DNA of 64,000 nt from Opitutaceae bacterium (GCA_016795545.1 JAEUGX010000092.1:78870-142869); one strand, 5' to 3'. Counted from the first letter of the stretch, positions 8,436-17,291 are shown. A program made the numbers and translations. Notes: generated by a model not told the origin, from the sequence alone.

Positions 8436-8880
8436 GGTCAAATTGAACCTGGAGGCCGTGGCCCCGCTGCTCGACGTGATCCGGGAGGCGGCCGACGACC
8501 TGAAGCCCGAGCTCGCCGTGCGCCTGCAGGTGCCGGACCCGGACCAGGAGTTCAGCGACGGCTGGAGGCACGAGCTGCTGCAGAGCCAGAATTCCGACAT
8601 CGGGCTGTTCCTCGCGCTGTTTGGCAGCGAATTCTTCACGACCGGAGTCGTGCCGCTCGATCCGACCAACAGCGAAGCCATCCTGCGCGCCTGCTCGGCG
8701 GTGCGGCTGCGGCTGCGGGCGAAGCACCTGGATCCGCTGGGGGACGACGTCCTCGAGAGCGGCGAGGCGCCGCTCGACGGAATGACGGAGAGGCAGCGGA
8801 AGGCCTTCGCCGCGTACGTCTTTCTCGCGACGCTGCAGGAGCTGATCGTGCAGCACCTGGACCCCACGGTGCTGGAATAG
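8422..8880 (+). CDS. DUF2017-like protein downstream of clpS
   Basis: A 152-residue acidic, soluble protein whose ATG lies inside clpS, overlapping it by 14 bp. It has alternating helices with a central AILRACSAVRLRLR segment and a C-terminal helix with YVFLATLQELIVQHLDP. The size, helical layout and position right after clpS resemble the actinobacterial DUF2017 proteins, which also follow clpS. The assignment is from remembered context and pattern, not from an alignment. No catalytic motif is seen. A role in Clp adaptor function is inferred from the tight coupling only. Confidence 0.7.
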   Translation: MKRVEVKLNLEAVAPLLDVIREAADDLKPELAVRLQVPDPDQEFSDGWRHELLQSQNSDIGLFLALFGSEFFTTGVVPLDPTNSEAILRACSAVRLRLRAKHLDPLGDDVLESGEAPLDGMTERQRKAFAAYVFLATLQELIVQHLDPTVLE

Positions 8881-8881
8881 C

Positions 8882-8899
8882 GCGGAATCGCGCTTCCGC
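8882..8899 (+). terminator. Hairpin after the clpS operon
   Basis: GCGGAA (8882-8887) pairs with TTCCGC (8894-8899) around a 6-base loop immediately after the stop codon at 8880. No clear U-tract follows, so it may be a weak or factor-assisted terminator separating the proS-clpS operon from the small RNA promoter downstream. Confidence 0.35.
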
Positions 8900-8936
8900 C
8901 GCAAGTCCGGGGGAGGAAGTTTTCCGCCGTTCTCAT

Positions 8937-8964
8937 TTGACGACGGCGGGGCCGGGGGTAGCTT
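8937..8964 (+). promoter_or_regulatory. Putative sigma-70 promoter of the 6S-like RNA
   Basis: TTGACG (8937-8942) and TAGCTT (8959-8964) are separated by 16 bp. The predicted start, near 8971, falls exactly at the first paired base of the closing stem of the structured RNA downstream. The match to hexamer consensus is good at -35 and moderate at -10. Confidence 0.5.
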
Positions 8965-8970
8965 CCCAGC

Positions 8971-9155
8971 CGACACCCTGTAGTGTTCGAGGTGCTCTAA
9001 TAACCGCTCTTTGCCTTTGCTATAATTTGGGAGCCGCCGACAGGCGGGCTGATGCCAGGCCGTAAACCGGAAGGCAGACGTTCGTCGGGTGGTGCCCACC
9101 TTTAACTTAAAAAGGACATGAGCCTTTGGGTACACGGCACCGGCGGGGTGTCATT
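8971..9155 (+). ncRNA. ssrS: 6S RNA candidate
   Basis: The stretch of about 183 bases folds as a long rod. GACACCC (8972-8978) closes with GGGTGTC (9146-9152), and GTGT pairs with ACAC (9132-9135). After a central open region comes an apical stem in which GGGAGCCGCCGAC pairs with GTCGGGTGGTGCCC, capped by a TGCC/GGCA and CCG/CGG hairpin. Sequence echoes of known 6S RNAs are GTGTTCG on the 5-prime side and CCCACCTTTAAC on the 3-prime side. 6S RNA binds the sigma-70 holoenzyme by mimicking an open promoter. A perfect TATAAT with an extended TG (9018-9026) sits in the presumed bubble region. SRP RNA was considered and does not fit. An Rfam covariance search was not possible here. Confidence 0.72.
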
Positions 9156-9176
9156 TCATTTTCAACCCCACGCCAC

Positions 9177-9524
9177 ATGGAGAGACTGCCCTACTATCAA
9201 CTGCTGCACATTCTGTCGCTGATCGTGCTCACGGCGCACACCTTCATGGCTTTCGCCAATCCGGCGCCGGAGAACCGGAAGCGGACGATGATGATCACGG
9301 GCATCGCCGCGCTGCTCATGTTCATCAGCGGCTTCGGGATGCTCGCCGTGCAGAAGATCCCCTTCGCCACCGGCTGGGTCATCGTGAAGCTCGTATGCTG
9401 GCTCGGGCTGGCGTCGCTGGCGGGCGTGGCCTACCGCAGGACCGAGCTGCGGGGAACGCTGAGCGTCATCGCGCTGGCGCTGATCGCGACCGCGGTGCTG
9501 ATGGTGTATTTTCGGCCGTTTTGA
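9177..9524 (+). CDS. Small four-helix membrane protein
   Basis: This 115-residue protein has about four hydrophobic helices: LLHILSLIVLTAHTFMAF, the ITGIAALLMFISGFGML stretch, WVIVKLVCWLGLASLAGV, and a C-terminal helix ending in VLMVYFRPF. Small polar loops separate them. It resembles uncharacterised four-TM proteins common in Verrucomicrobiota; I cannot assign a function. I chose ATG 9177 rather than an upstream start because the upstream extension would run into the 6S-like RNA and is polar. An extended -10 element inside the RNA region (9018-9026) could also serve this gene. Confidence 0.8.
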   Translation: MERLPYYQLLHILSLIVLTAHTFMAFANPAPENRKRTMMITGIAALLMFISGFGMLAVQKIPFATGWVIVKLVCWLGLASLAGVAYRRTELRGTLSVIALALIATAVLMVYFRPF

Positions 9525-9602
9525 GCGGCGCTCCGGCGCCGGTCCGCGGTGCGCGTTTCGGGATTGCTCCCGCAGCGGCGGCCGGTTCGGTTGCCAGTCC
9601 CG

Positions 9603-11786
9603 ATGACAGCCGAGACCAGCGGAAACCTTTGCGGCCTGTGGATCGACGATGACGGTCGCGGCCATGCCTGCTGGGCAACTCCGGACGGCGGCCGGCGGGA
9701 GACGGCGGAGGAGTTCCGGCCCTTCGCCTGGCTCGGCGGCGAATTCTCCCATGCCGGGGTCGCGCTGGAGCGGCTGAAGGGGGAGGGCGCCTTCGGTTGG
9801 CTGGCCCACGCGGACTCGCTGGCGACGTTCGCCGCCTTTTTCAAGAGCGTGCGGGAGGGCGCGCCGATCGACGTGCTGAAGCCCTATGAAAGCCAGTGGC
9901 TCCTGCAGCGGCGGGCGCGGTTGTTCGCGGAGGTCCGCTTCGCCGAGGTGCGCCGCTGCCAGCTCGACATCGAGACCGGCGCGGCCGAGGCCGGGACGTT
10001 CAGCGACGCCCGGAATCCCGGCGACCGGGTCCTGGCGATCGGCCTGCGGGCCGGCGAGCGGGTGGAGCTGCTTACGCTCGACGAGGAGAGCGATGCCGGC
10101 GAGCGGCGGCTGCTGCTGGCGTTCAACGAACGGCTGCGCGAGCTGGATCCCGACATCATCGAGGGGCACAACCTGTTCAAGTTCGACCTCGACTACCTGC
10201 GACAGCGCAGCCGCCGGCTGAAGGTGCCCTGCGCCTGGGGCCGGTTCGGCCTGAACGCCGAATTCCGCAACAGCCGGCTGAAGGTGGCCGAACGCTGGGT
10301 GGACTTCCCGCGGTGCGACGTGCCGGGGCGCACGGTCGTCGACACCTACCTGCTCGTGCAGCTGTACGACATCACCGCGCGGGAGATGACCGGCTACGGG
10401 CTGAAGGAGACGGCGGTTTATTTCGGCATCACACCCGAATCGGGCGAGGGGCGCACCTACATCGACGGCGCGCAGATCCAGCAGGCCTTCCGCCAGGACC
10501 GCCCCGCTTTCCTGGCGTATCTGACGGACGACCTGCGGGAGACCCGGGGCCTGGGCGACGTGCTGCTGCCCACCTATTTCGAGCAGGCGCGCGCGTTCCC
10601 GATCCTGCTGCAGGAGGCGACGCTGCGCGGCACCGCGGGCAAGGTCGATCTGCTCTTCCTCGAGGAATACTACCATGCGCGGGCCAGCTGTCCCGCGCCG
10701 GTCGAGATCGCGCCCTTCGAGGGCGGCTTCACGCGCAGCTTCCAGGAAGGCGTCTTCCGGCAGGTGCTGCACTTCGACGTCGCCTCGCTGTACCCGAGCC
10801 TGCTGCTGCAGATGGGGCGCAATCCGCGCAGCGACACGCTCGGGGTGTTCATTCCCATGCTGGCCCGCCTGCGCGACTACCGGCTGAAGTACAAGCAGCT
10901 CGCGCGCACGGCGCCGACGGCGGCGGAGCGGGACGAGGCGCAGGCCCGGCAGGCCACCTTCAAGATCCTGATCAACTCGTTCTACGGCTACCTCGGCTTC
11001 TCCGGCGCGCGTTTCGGCGACGGGGAGCTGGCGGCCGAGGTGACGCGGCGCGGACGCGAGCTGCTGCAGGCCCTGATCGCGGAGTTCCAGCGGGAGGGCT
11101 GCACCATCCTCGAGGCCGACACGGACGGGATCTACCTGGCCACCGCGGAGTACTTCCAGCGTCCGGCGGAGCTGCTGGCGCGGGTGGGGCGGATCATGCC
11201 GCCGGGGATCGAGCTCGAGCACGACGGCACGTACGACGCCATGTTCTGCTACAAGGCTAAGAATTACGCGCTCGCGGCGGGCGGCGAGGTCACGCTGCGC
11301 GGCTCCGCCCTCCGCTCGCGGGGCATCGAGCCCTTCCTGAAGCGCCTGGGCGACCTGCTCATCGCTTACCTGCTGGGCGTGTCGCCGGTGTCGCCGCAGG
11401 ACGAAATCGAGGCCCTGCGCCGGCGGATCGCGGCGCGGGAGCAGCCCGTGGCCGACCTCGCCAAGGCGGAGGTGCTGGGCCAGAACCCCGAGGCCTACGA
11501 GCAGTGGGTGGCCGGCGGCGGCAAGCCCCGCCGCGCGGCGGCGGAAGTCGCCCTGCAGATGAATCCCCGTCCGCGCATGGGAGAGCGGGTCAGCTATTAC
11601 ATCGGACCCAAAGCCAAGGGACAGACTTCGGACTGGCAACGGGCCAGGCCGCTGGCTAGGCATGACCCCGTGAGCGCCCCTTACGATCCCGGCTATTACC
11701 TGGGAAAAATAGACGACTGGGTGGAACGGTATGGACGTTTCCTGGGGATTCAGCCACAAGCTGCCCAGCAAGAGATGACCCTTTAA
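9603..11786 (+). CDS. polB: Family B DNA polymerase with 3'-5' exonuclease
   Basis: A 727-residue B-family polymerase, related to bacterial Pol II and likely used in repair or restart after damage. All exonuclease motifs are intact: Exo I DIE (122-124), Exo II NLFKFD (190-195) and Exo III Y306/D310 in YLTDD. Polymerase motifs are A DVASLYPS (392-399), B K454-x3-NSFYG and C DTDG (506-509). Both catalytic aspartates are present, so the enzyme should be active. Motifs A and B are only about 60 residues apart, giving a compact palm. The ATG at 9603 was chosen because upstream in-frame sequence is proline/arginine-rich and unlike the family. Its stop abuts the next start with no gap. Confidence 0.92.
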   Translation: MTAETSGNLCGLWIDDDGRGHACWATPDGGRRETAEEFRPFAWLGGEFSHAGVALERLKGEGAFGWLAHADSLATFAAFFKSVREGAPIDVLKPYESQWLLQRRARLFAEVRFAEVRRCQLDIETGAAEAGTFSDARNPGDRVLAIGLRAGERVELLTLDEESDAGERRLLLAFNERLRELDPDIIEGHNLFKFDLDYLRQRSRRLKVPCAWGRFGLNAEFRNSRLKVAERWVDFPRCDVPGRTVVDTYLLVQLYDITAREMTGYGLKETAVYFGITPESGEGRTYIDGAQIQQAFRQDRPAFLAYLTDDLRETRGLGDVLLPTYFEQARAFPILLQEATLRGTAGKVDLLFLEEYYHARASCPAPVEIAPFEGGFTRSFQEGVFRQVLHFDVASLYPSLLLQMGRNPRSDTLGVFIPMLARLRDYRLKYKQLARTAPTAAERDEAQARQATFKILINSFYGYLGFSGARFGDGELAAEVTRRGRELLQALIAEFQREGCTILEADTDGIYLATAEYFQRPAELLARVGRIMPPGIELEHDGTYDAMFCYKAKNYALAAGGEVTLRGSALRSRGIEPFLKRLGDLLIAYLLGVSPVSPQDEIEALRRRIAAREQPVADLAKAEVLGQNPEAYEQWVAGGGKPRRAAAEVALQMNPRPRMGERVSYYIGPKAKGQTSDWQRARPLARHDPVSAPYDPGYYLGKIDDWVERYGRFLGIQPQAAQQEMTL

Positions 11787-13283
11787 ATGATCCGCACGCG
11801 TATCTGCCTCTATCTGCTCCTACTTACGCCGTTGGCGGTGTATTGGCAGACCATTTTCCATGAGTATGGGCTGCGGGACGACTACTCGTATCTGCGCGAG
11901 GCCCGGGAAGAGCCGGGCAAGCTGGTGAAGTTCACCGCCTCGCATGGCCGGCCGCTGTACGGTGCCCTGCTGGAGACATCCTATTTCGTGGCGAGCAACG
12001 TGTCCGGACTGCCCTGGCTGCGCCTCATCAGCGTGGGCATGCTGACCCTGCTGGGCCTGGCGCTGTGGCGGCAGCTTTACCAGTCGGGGTGGACCGAGGT
12101 GGAGGCGGCCGCCATCGGCCTGGGCATCGTCCTGCTGCCGGCCGCACAGGTCACGGCCAGTTGGGCGCTGGGGTGGCCCTATGCCCTGACGCTGCTGCTG
12201 GCGCTGGCCGGATTCTCGGCCATCGAGACCGAACTGGAGCGCGGCGGCCTGAAGCGTGTGGTGGCGTTGATCGGCGGGTGCATGATCTACATGCTGGCCG
12301 GCCTGATCTATCAATCCGACGCGCTCTTCGCGCTGGTGCCGATCGCCGCCGTGCTGATCGTGCGCACCGGCCGCGAGCCGATGAAGGACCATTGGTGGGC
12401 GGCGATCCACCTGGTGACGCTCCTGATCGGCCTGGGGTTGAGCTACCTGCTGGTTCAGGGTTTGTTCAACAACGACATCTTTCAGGAGTCGGCGCGGATG
12501 AAACTGGAAACGAATCCGTTCACGAAATTCGCCTGGTTCCTGTGGCAGCCGCTGCCCAACGCGCTGGCGCTTTATGCGCTGCGGGATGACTTCAACACGG
12601 GAGCGGTGATCTTCTGGCTCGCGGCGGCGGCGGTGGCGACCCTGATCGGTTACGGCTACAAATTCGACGCGGCCCGGGGCGACCCGCTGCTCCGGAAGAA
12701 GTGGATTCTCTGCCTCACGGCCCTGCCGTTGCTGGCTCACTCCGTCAGCCTGGTGGCGGCGGAGCGGTCCACGGGTTACCGGGTGCTGTTTACTCTCTCC
12801 AGCCTGGTTGTGGTCATGGTCGTCTTCGCCATCCGCAGCCTCCGGACCTCGGGGCTGATCGCGCAAAAGAAGCCCTACCAATACTACGCCGTGTTCCTGG
12901 TGATCGGCGCGATCGCTGCCCTGTCGGCGCATCACAACAGCTTCACCCTGATCGCCCAGCCGCAGGGACATGAATGGGAGATGGTGCGGAACGCGGTCAT
13001 GCGCCAGGATTTCAAGAAGCCTCTCAACGTCTACTTGGTTCGCGCCCGCCTCGAGGACCGCTCGACCGAGCGTGTCTTCCGGGACGAGTTCGGCTCAATT
13101 TCCAGCGATTCCGACTGGACGCCCAAGGAGATGTTCAAGGCCGCGGTGCACGAGCGTTTCGGCGACAAGCCGCCAAAGAGTGTCGCTTACAACCTGACCA
13201 CTGGCGCCGAGCTGCCGGCCGACGAAAAGGCCTACGACTTGGTGATCGACATGCGGCGGCTCCGGCAGAAACGTCCGGAATGA
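11787..13283 (+). CDS. Multi-pass membrane protein, GT-C-like (GtrII-type)
   Basis: This 498-residue protein has an N-terminal helix, the acidic pair Asp31-Asp32 in a DDYSYL loop just after it, about ten further hydrophobic segments and a soluble C-terminal tail of about 110 residues. A DD/DxD in the first periplasmic loop followed by many helices is typical of GT-C glycosyltransferases such as GtrII and PMT-like enzymes, which transfer sugars from polyprenyl phosphate. That family call is by architecture and is tentative. The start codon directly follows the polB stop, so translation is probably coupled even though the functions seem unrelated. Confidence 0.75.
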   Translation: MIRTRICLYLLLLTPLAVYWQTIFHEYGLRDDYSYLREAREEPGKLVKFTASHGRPLYGALLETSYFVASNVSGLPWLRLISVGMLTLLGLALWRQLYQSGWTEVEAAAIGLGIVLLPAAQVTASWALGWPYALTLLLALAGFSAIETELERGGLKRVVALIGGCMIYMLAGLIYQSDALFALVPIAAVLIVRTGREPMKDHWWAAIHLVTLLIGLGLSYLLVQGLFNNDIFQESARMKLETNPFTKFAWFLWQPLPNALALYALRDDFNTGAVIFWLAAAAVATLIGYGYKFDAARGDPLLRKKWILCLTALPLLAHSVSLVAAERSTGYRVLFTLSSLVVVMVVFAIRSLRTSGLIAQKKPYQYYAVFLVIGAIAALSAHHNSFTLIAQPQGHEWEMVRNAVMRQDFKKPLNVYLVRARLEDRSTERVFRDEFGSISSDSDWTPKEMFKAAVHERFGDKPPKSVAYNLTTGAELPADEKAYDLVIDMRRLRQKRPE

Positions 13284-13439
13284 GGTCTGTCCGCTAATCC
13301 CGCCAATTCCGGCAACCGACGGTGATGTCGGAAGCACCCGGATTCTCGACCGATCGTTGCGATCTCCGCTGGGGAGAGCGCTTGGCTGCGGCTCCGGCCT
13401 GATGCCCGCGCATTCACGGGGAGGCGGTCAACCTCCGCC

Positions 13440-13490
13440 AATGCCCGACCGTCCGCTTGCGGGGTGCAGACGGTCGATCCCCCGGGCATT
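13440..13490. terminator. Long two-part inverted repeat between convergent genes
   Basis: AATGCCCG (13440-13447) pairs with CGGGCATT (13483-13490) and, nested inside, GACCGTC (13447-13453) pairs with GACGGTC (13469-13475). It sits between the GT-C-like gene and the molybdenum hydroxylase, touching the latter's stop codon. A bidirectional transcription end or mRNA-stabilising hairpin is likely; no U-tract is obvious. Confidence 0.4.
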
Positions 13491-15700
13491 CAGGTCCACT
13501 GAAGGTCGTTGCGGGTGATCGGCAGGCGGCGCACCCGACGACCGCAGGCGGCGAAGATCGCGTTGCAGATTGCCGGCGGCACTACGGGAAAGGCGGGTTC
13601 GCCGAGGCCCGTGGGCGGATTGTCGCTCTGCAGGAAATGCACCTCCATCTCCGGGGTCTCGGTCGAGCGTAGCAGGGGATAGTCGTGGAAGTTGCTCTGC
13701 ACCGCGCGACCGCGGTCGTAGGTCATCTCCTGCAGCCAGGCCATGCTCATGCCGTCGATGATCGAACCCTGGATCTGGTTTTCGGCTCCGCTGAGGTTGA
13801 TGATCGGTCCGACGTCGACGGCGGCCGTGACGCGTTTGACCTTCAGGTTGCCGTCGGGAGTGACGGCGACCTGTGCGACCATGGCGACGTAGCCGGAGTG
13901 GCTGAAGTGGAAGGCGATGCCCCGGCCTTCGCCCCGGGGCAGGGGGCGGCCCCAGCCGGATTTTTCGGCGGCGAGGCGGATGACGCCCTTCATGCGGCCC
14001 GTGTGATAAGGTGCCCCGCGCTGCCCCTGGCCGGGTGGGACGATGCGGTCCTCGCCCAGCAGCTCGAGCCGGAATTCCACGGGATCGCGTCCGCCGGCGT
14101 GGGCGAGCTCATCAATGAATCCCTGCATGACGAAGGCGATGCCGTTGCTGCCCGGGGCGCGCAGCGGGCCGGTCGGAACGACGGTGGCGATGAGTGACTG
14201 GTCGAGGCGGTAGTGGGCCAGGAAGCGCGCCGGCAGTTCGTTGGGATTGAGCGTGGCCGAAGGCGCCGGCTGCTCGGTGTTCTTGTAGCCGAAGCTCACG
14301 AAATGATTCCGCCAGGCGGTGAGTCGGCCGGCCGCGTCCAGCGCGCCCTTGAGGTGGTGATAGGCGGCCGGACGGTAGAAGCAGTGCCGCATGTCATCCT
14401 CGCGGGTCCAGGTCAGCTTGACCGGCGCGCCCTGTGTGCGGAGGGCGATGGCCGCCGCCTCGACCATGTAGTCGTTGGCCAGCCGGCGGCCGAACCCGCC
14501 GCCGGCGCGGACCAGGTTGAGCTTCAGCTTTTCCGGAGGAATGCGCAGGGTGCGCGCCACCAGGTCCCGGCCCGACGCCGGCGTTTGCGACGTTGTCCAA
14601 AACTCAATGCCGCCCTCCCGCGCCCAGGCGGTGCAGCCCTGCGGTTCGAGGGTGGCATGGTTGATGAAAGGGTAGTGGTAGGAAGCCTCGATCACCTTGG
14701 TCGCGCGGGCAAAAGCCCCGTCGACATCTCCGTCCTGGCGCACGGGAGTTCCCTCCGTGCGCGCCAGCGCCGCCGCGCGGGCTTCGTAATCCGCGCTGGA
14801 CTGTCCGGAGCCGGCGCTCTCATCCCAGGTGACCTGCAGCTGCCGCTTGGCGGAAAAGGCGGCCCAGGTGGAGTCGGCGATGATGGCGACGCCGGGCAGG
14901 AGGCCGTTGATGACGTCGGTGCCTTCCAGGACAAAGGCGTCGCGCACGCCCGGCAGTCGCCGGATCCGGTCGAGATTGGCGTTTACGACCCGGCCACCGA
15001 ACACCGGGCATTTCTCGTAGACGGCATACACCATGCCCGGCAGGGTCTGGTCGATGCCGAACAGCGGACGGCCGGTGACGATGGCGGGATTGTCGACACC
15101 GCCGACGCGCGATCCCAGCACGCGGAACTCCGCCTCGCTCTTGAGGCGGACATTCTTTTCATCCGGCACCGGCAGGGCCGCGGCCCGCGTGGCCAATTCC
15201 CCGTAGGTCAGCGTCCGGCCCGTGGGCCGGTGGCGGACGACGCCGTTGGCGGTCTCCAGCTCGTCGACCCGCACATTCCAGGCCTGCGCGGCCGCCTGGA
15301 CGAGCATGGCCCGGGCGGTCGCGCCGGCACGGCGGAGCGCCAGGTAGTTTTCCGGCGTCGAGCGGCTGCCACCGGCCGACTGGGCGCCAACGTCCGGACG
15401 AAGTCCGGCCTGTTCGATCACCACCTTGGAGAAATCCACGTCGAGCTCCTCGGCCACGATCATCGGCAGCGACGTTTTCACGCCCTGCCCGGTCTCGGGA
15501 TTTTTGGCGAGGATGGTGATGATGTTTTCCGGCGTGATCTTGATGAACGCGTTCGGAGTAAAAACCTTCGCGGTGTCGTCGAGGCCTGCGGACGCCTGGG
15601 CCCAGCCGGCTTCAGGCACGGCGAGGCTGAGCGCGAAGCCGCCTCCGGCGAGGGTGGTCACCCGGATGAACTCGCGCCGGGACAGGGCAGGAGTGCTCAT
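13490..15700 (-). CDS. Molybdopterin-binding large subunit, isoquinoline 1-oxidoreductase/aldehyde dehydrogenase type
   Basis: The 736-residue product starts with a twin-arginine-type signal ([20 protein letters not shown], ending near GWAQA), so export by Tat with cofactor loaded is predicted. The body carries the molybdopterin-subunit segments RAGGGFGRR and GPLRAPGS and the C-terminal [19 protein letters not shown], where the Glu-containing GLGEP is the usual catalytic-glutamate region. It oxidises an aldehyde or N-heterocycle; the substrate is unknown. Its start overlaps the stop of the [2Fe-2S] subunit (ATGA at 15697-15700). No third cytochrome subunit is adjacent, so the electron acceptor is unclear. 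Confidence 0.9.
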   Translation of the reverse strand: MSTPALSRREFIRVTTLAGGGFALSLAVPEAGWAQASAGLDDTAKVFTPNAFIKITPENIITILAKNPETGQGVKTSLPMIVAEELDVDFSKVVIEQAGLRPDVGAQSAGGSRSTPENYLALRRAGATARAMLVQAAAQAWNVRVDELETANGVVRHRPTGRTLTYGELATRAAALPVPDEKNVRLKSEAEFRVLGSRVGGVDNPAIVTGRPLFGIDQTLPGMVYAVYEKCPVFGGRVVNANLDRIRRLPGVRDAFVLEGTDVINGLLPGVAIIADSTWAAFSAKRQLQVTWDESAGSGQSSADYEARAAALARTEGTPVRQDGDVDGAFARATKVIEASYHYPFINHATLEPQGCTAWAREGGIEFWTTSQTPASGRDLVARTLRIPPEKLKLNLVRAGGGFGRRLANDYMVEAAAIALRTQGAPVKLTWTREDDMRHCFYRPAAYHHLKGALDAAGRLTAWRNHFVSFGYKNTEQPAPSATLNPNELPARFLAHYRLDQSLIATVVPTGPLRAPGSNGIAFVMQGFIDELAHAGGRDPVEFRLELLGEDRIVPPGQGQRGAPYHTGRMKGVIRLAAEKSGWGRPLPRGEGRGIAFHFSHSGYVAMVAQVAVTPDGNLKVKRVTAAVDVGPIINLSGAENQIQGSIIDGMSMAWLQEMTYDRGRAVQSNFHDYPLLRSTETPEMEVHFLQSDNPPTGLGEPAFPVVPPAICNAIFAACGRRVRRLPITRNDLQWT

Positions 15701-16170
15701 TTGGCGCCTCCCTGCATGGCCGCGGCGGCGTCCTTGACCGCGAGCCGGATCCGAAGGTAGGTGCCGCAACGGCAGAGATTGCCGGACATGGCGCCGTCGA
15801 TCTCCTCGTCGGTGGGTGACGGGTTGCTTTTGAGCAGGGCGGCGGCGGTCATGAGCTGCCCGGCCTGACAGTAGCCGCATTGCGGCACGTCGCGGTCGCA
15901 CCACGCTTTCTGGAGCGGATGGGTGCCCTCGGGGGCGAGACCCTCGATGGTCGTCACCTCCATGCCGCTGACCGTCGAGACCGGCATCTGGCAGGAGCGG
16001 ATCGGCACCCCATTGAAATGGACGGTGCAGGCGCCGCAGACCCCGATGCCGCAGCCGTACTTGGTGCCGACGAGGCCGAGGTGGTCGCGCAGGACCCAGA
16101 GGAGGGGAGTGTCGGCGGCGACATCCACGACCCGGCTTCGCCCGTTGATTTTCAGGGTGTACGCAGGCAT
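15697..16170 (-). CDS. (2Fe-2S)-binding small subunit of molybdenum hydroxylase
   Basis: A 157-residue iron-sulfur subunit passing electrons from the molybdenum centre. The plant-type cluster ligands are Cys40, Cys45, Cys48 and Cys60; the second cluster uses Cys98, Cys101, Cys133 and Cys135 in the CGYCQAGQL and CRCGTY motifs. This is the standard two-domain arrangement of IorA/CoxS-type proteins, complete in length. It has no signal peptide and probably rides with the Tat-exported large subunit encoded by the overlapping next gene. The ATG at 16170 gives the standard MPxYTLxING start. Confidence 0.94.
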   Translation of the reverse strand: MPAYTLKINGRSRVVDVAADTPLLWVLRDHLGLVGTKYGCGIGVCGACTVHFNGVPIRSCQMPVSTVSGMEVTTIEGLAPEGTHPLQKAWCDRDVPQCGYCQAGQLMTAAALLKSNPSPTDEEIDGAMSGNLCRCGTYLRIRLAVKDAAAAMQGGAK

Positions 16171-16269
16171 AGCGGCGGGCGCGACCGTAGGGCATGGGCC
16201 GGCTCCGGGTCAACCCCGCACGGAAGAGCCGCGCACCCGTGGCTGCCGGCTCCGGCTCGAAGGGAGGCG

Positions 16270-16797
16270 CTACTGCTTGCTCTTGTGCCGCACGACCCAG
16301 TCGACGATGGCGTCGTCGTCATGTTCGTGGCGCCAGACCAGGCTGAGGAACTGCGCGGGATTGATGTCGTGTTCCTTGAAGAACCGGCGGTCGCCGCCGC
16401 AGCAGTACATGAGGGTGGGCGGCAGCTCGCCGCGCAGCTTGGCCTTCGTCTTGGGAATCAAACGCGGCAGCCATTCGATGCCGCGGACGGCCGCGGTCTT
16501 GGCCGGCAGCGCGGCCTCGTCCAGCACGCGGCCGGACGCGTTGCCCGCCTGCACATTGAGGAAATAATCGCGCCGCACGGTCTCGATGGCCACGGCCTTG
16601 TCCCAGCCCGGCTCTCCGCCGCCGACGTCGTCTTCCGCGTAGTCGTACAGATGCTGGGCGGTCAGCCCGTTGGCGGACAGAAAGGTGTTTTCATCCGGAG
16701 TGAAGTAGGTGTCAGCGCCACGGCGGCCGGCCGCATACTGCTTCACGGCTTTGTCGTAGAGCACGTGCAGCCGCTCAGCAAAATTATAGTGCTTCAT
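16270..16797 (-). CDS. DUF5069-type protein (copy A)
   Basis: A 175-residue soluble protein. The C-terminal half carries IEWLPRLIPKTKAKLRGEL, a CCGGDRRFFKEHDI segment and a terminal DDDAIVDWVVRHK, a pattern I recognise from the verrucomicrobial DUF5069 family. The N-terminal half (NFAERLHVLYDKAV, and DYAEDDVGGGEPGWDKA) is unlike the neighbouring copy. Function is unknown for the family. It lies 41 bp downstream of a second DUF5069-like gene on the same strand, so the two are probably co-transcribed. Confidence 0.8.
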   Translation of the reverse strand: MKHYNFAERLHVLYDKAVKQYAAGRRGADTYFTPDENTFLSANGLTAQHLYDYAEDDVGGGEPGWDKAVAIETVRRDYFLNVQAGNASGRVLDEAALPAKTAAVRGIEWLPRLIPKTKAKLRGELPPTLMYCCGGDRRFFKEHDINPAQFLSLVWRHEHDDDAIVDWVVRHKSKQ

Positions 16798-16838
16798 ATC
16801 ACAGATGAAGAATTCATGTGCGCCGTTTTTGCAACCCT

Positions 16839-17291
16839 TCAGGCCCGTCCGCCGAACGTCACATAGTCGTCCATGTCGAGCCGGTCGAAAATCGTCCGGA
16901 TGTCATCGCGATCGGGACAGTGGGCGGTGATGTCGCTGGCGAAGGCGGTATGGCGCCGCGCATCTCCGGGAGCCAGGTTCTCGAGCCACTGGGACCAGGC
17001 GGCGATTTCCCAGGACTCGCGCTTGGGCTGTGCGCTGGCGGTGACCCAGCCCAGAAACTCCGTGTCGCTGCGGCAGGCTCGGGCGGCGTCCAGAAACTGT
17101 TCGGCCGTGACGCCCAGGAAAGTGAACAGCCGCTGGTCGAGAGGATTGTTCCACTTGTAGTCGCCGAGACGGCCCGCCAGGTGAGCCCGGGCCTTGTCGA
17201 TGATGCGGGGCAGGACGACGTAACCTCCGAGACGGACGCGCGGACTGCGGGGAGGATGTTGGGTCAGGTCGGGATTCTGCAGGGAGATCAT
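16839..17291 (-). CDS. DUF5069-type protein (copy B)
   Basis: A 150-residue soluble protein with the family start PPRSPRVRLGGYVVLPRIID and KARAHLAGRLGDYKWNNPLD, then TFLGVTAEQF and a WVT segment matching DUF5069 proteins. It is more canonical than the downstream copy A, with which it shares the LPR-I-x-K-x-[RK]A-x-L core but little else. No catalytic motif is known for the family. The start at 17291 places the RSPR motif about 15 residues in. The upstream 309-bp region holds promoters pointing the other way. Confidence 0.8.
   Translation of the reverse strand: MISLQNPDLTQHPPRSPRVRLGGYVVLPRIIDKARAHLAGRLGDYKWNNPLDQRLFTFLGVTAEQFLDAARACRSDTEFLGWVTASAQPKRESWEIAAWSQWLENLAPGDARRHTAFASDITAHCPDRDDIRTIFDRLDMDDYVTFGGRA

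Noticed and set aside
9028..9100. SRP (4.5S) RNA in the structured region
   Set aside because: CCGGAAGG is present, but the invariant GGAA tetraloop with AGCA/CAGG symmetric loop is not formed. The long closing stem and central bubble favour 6S RNA.
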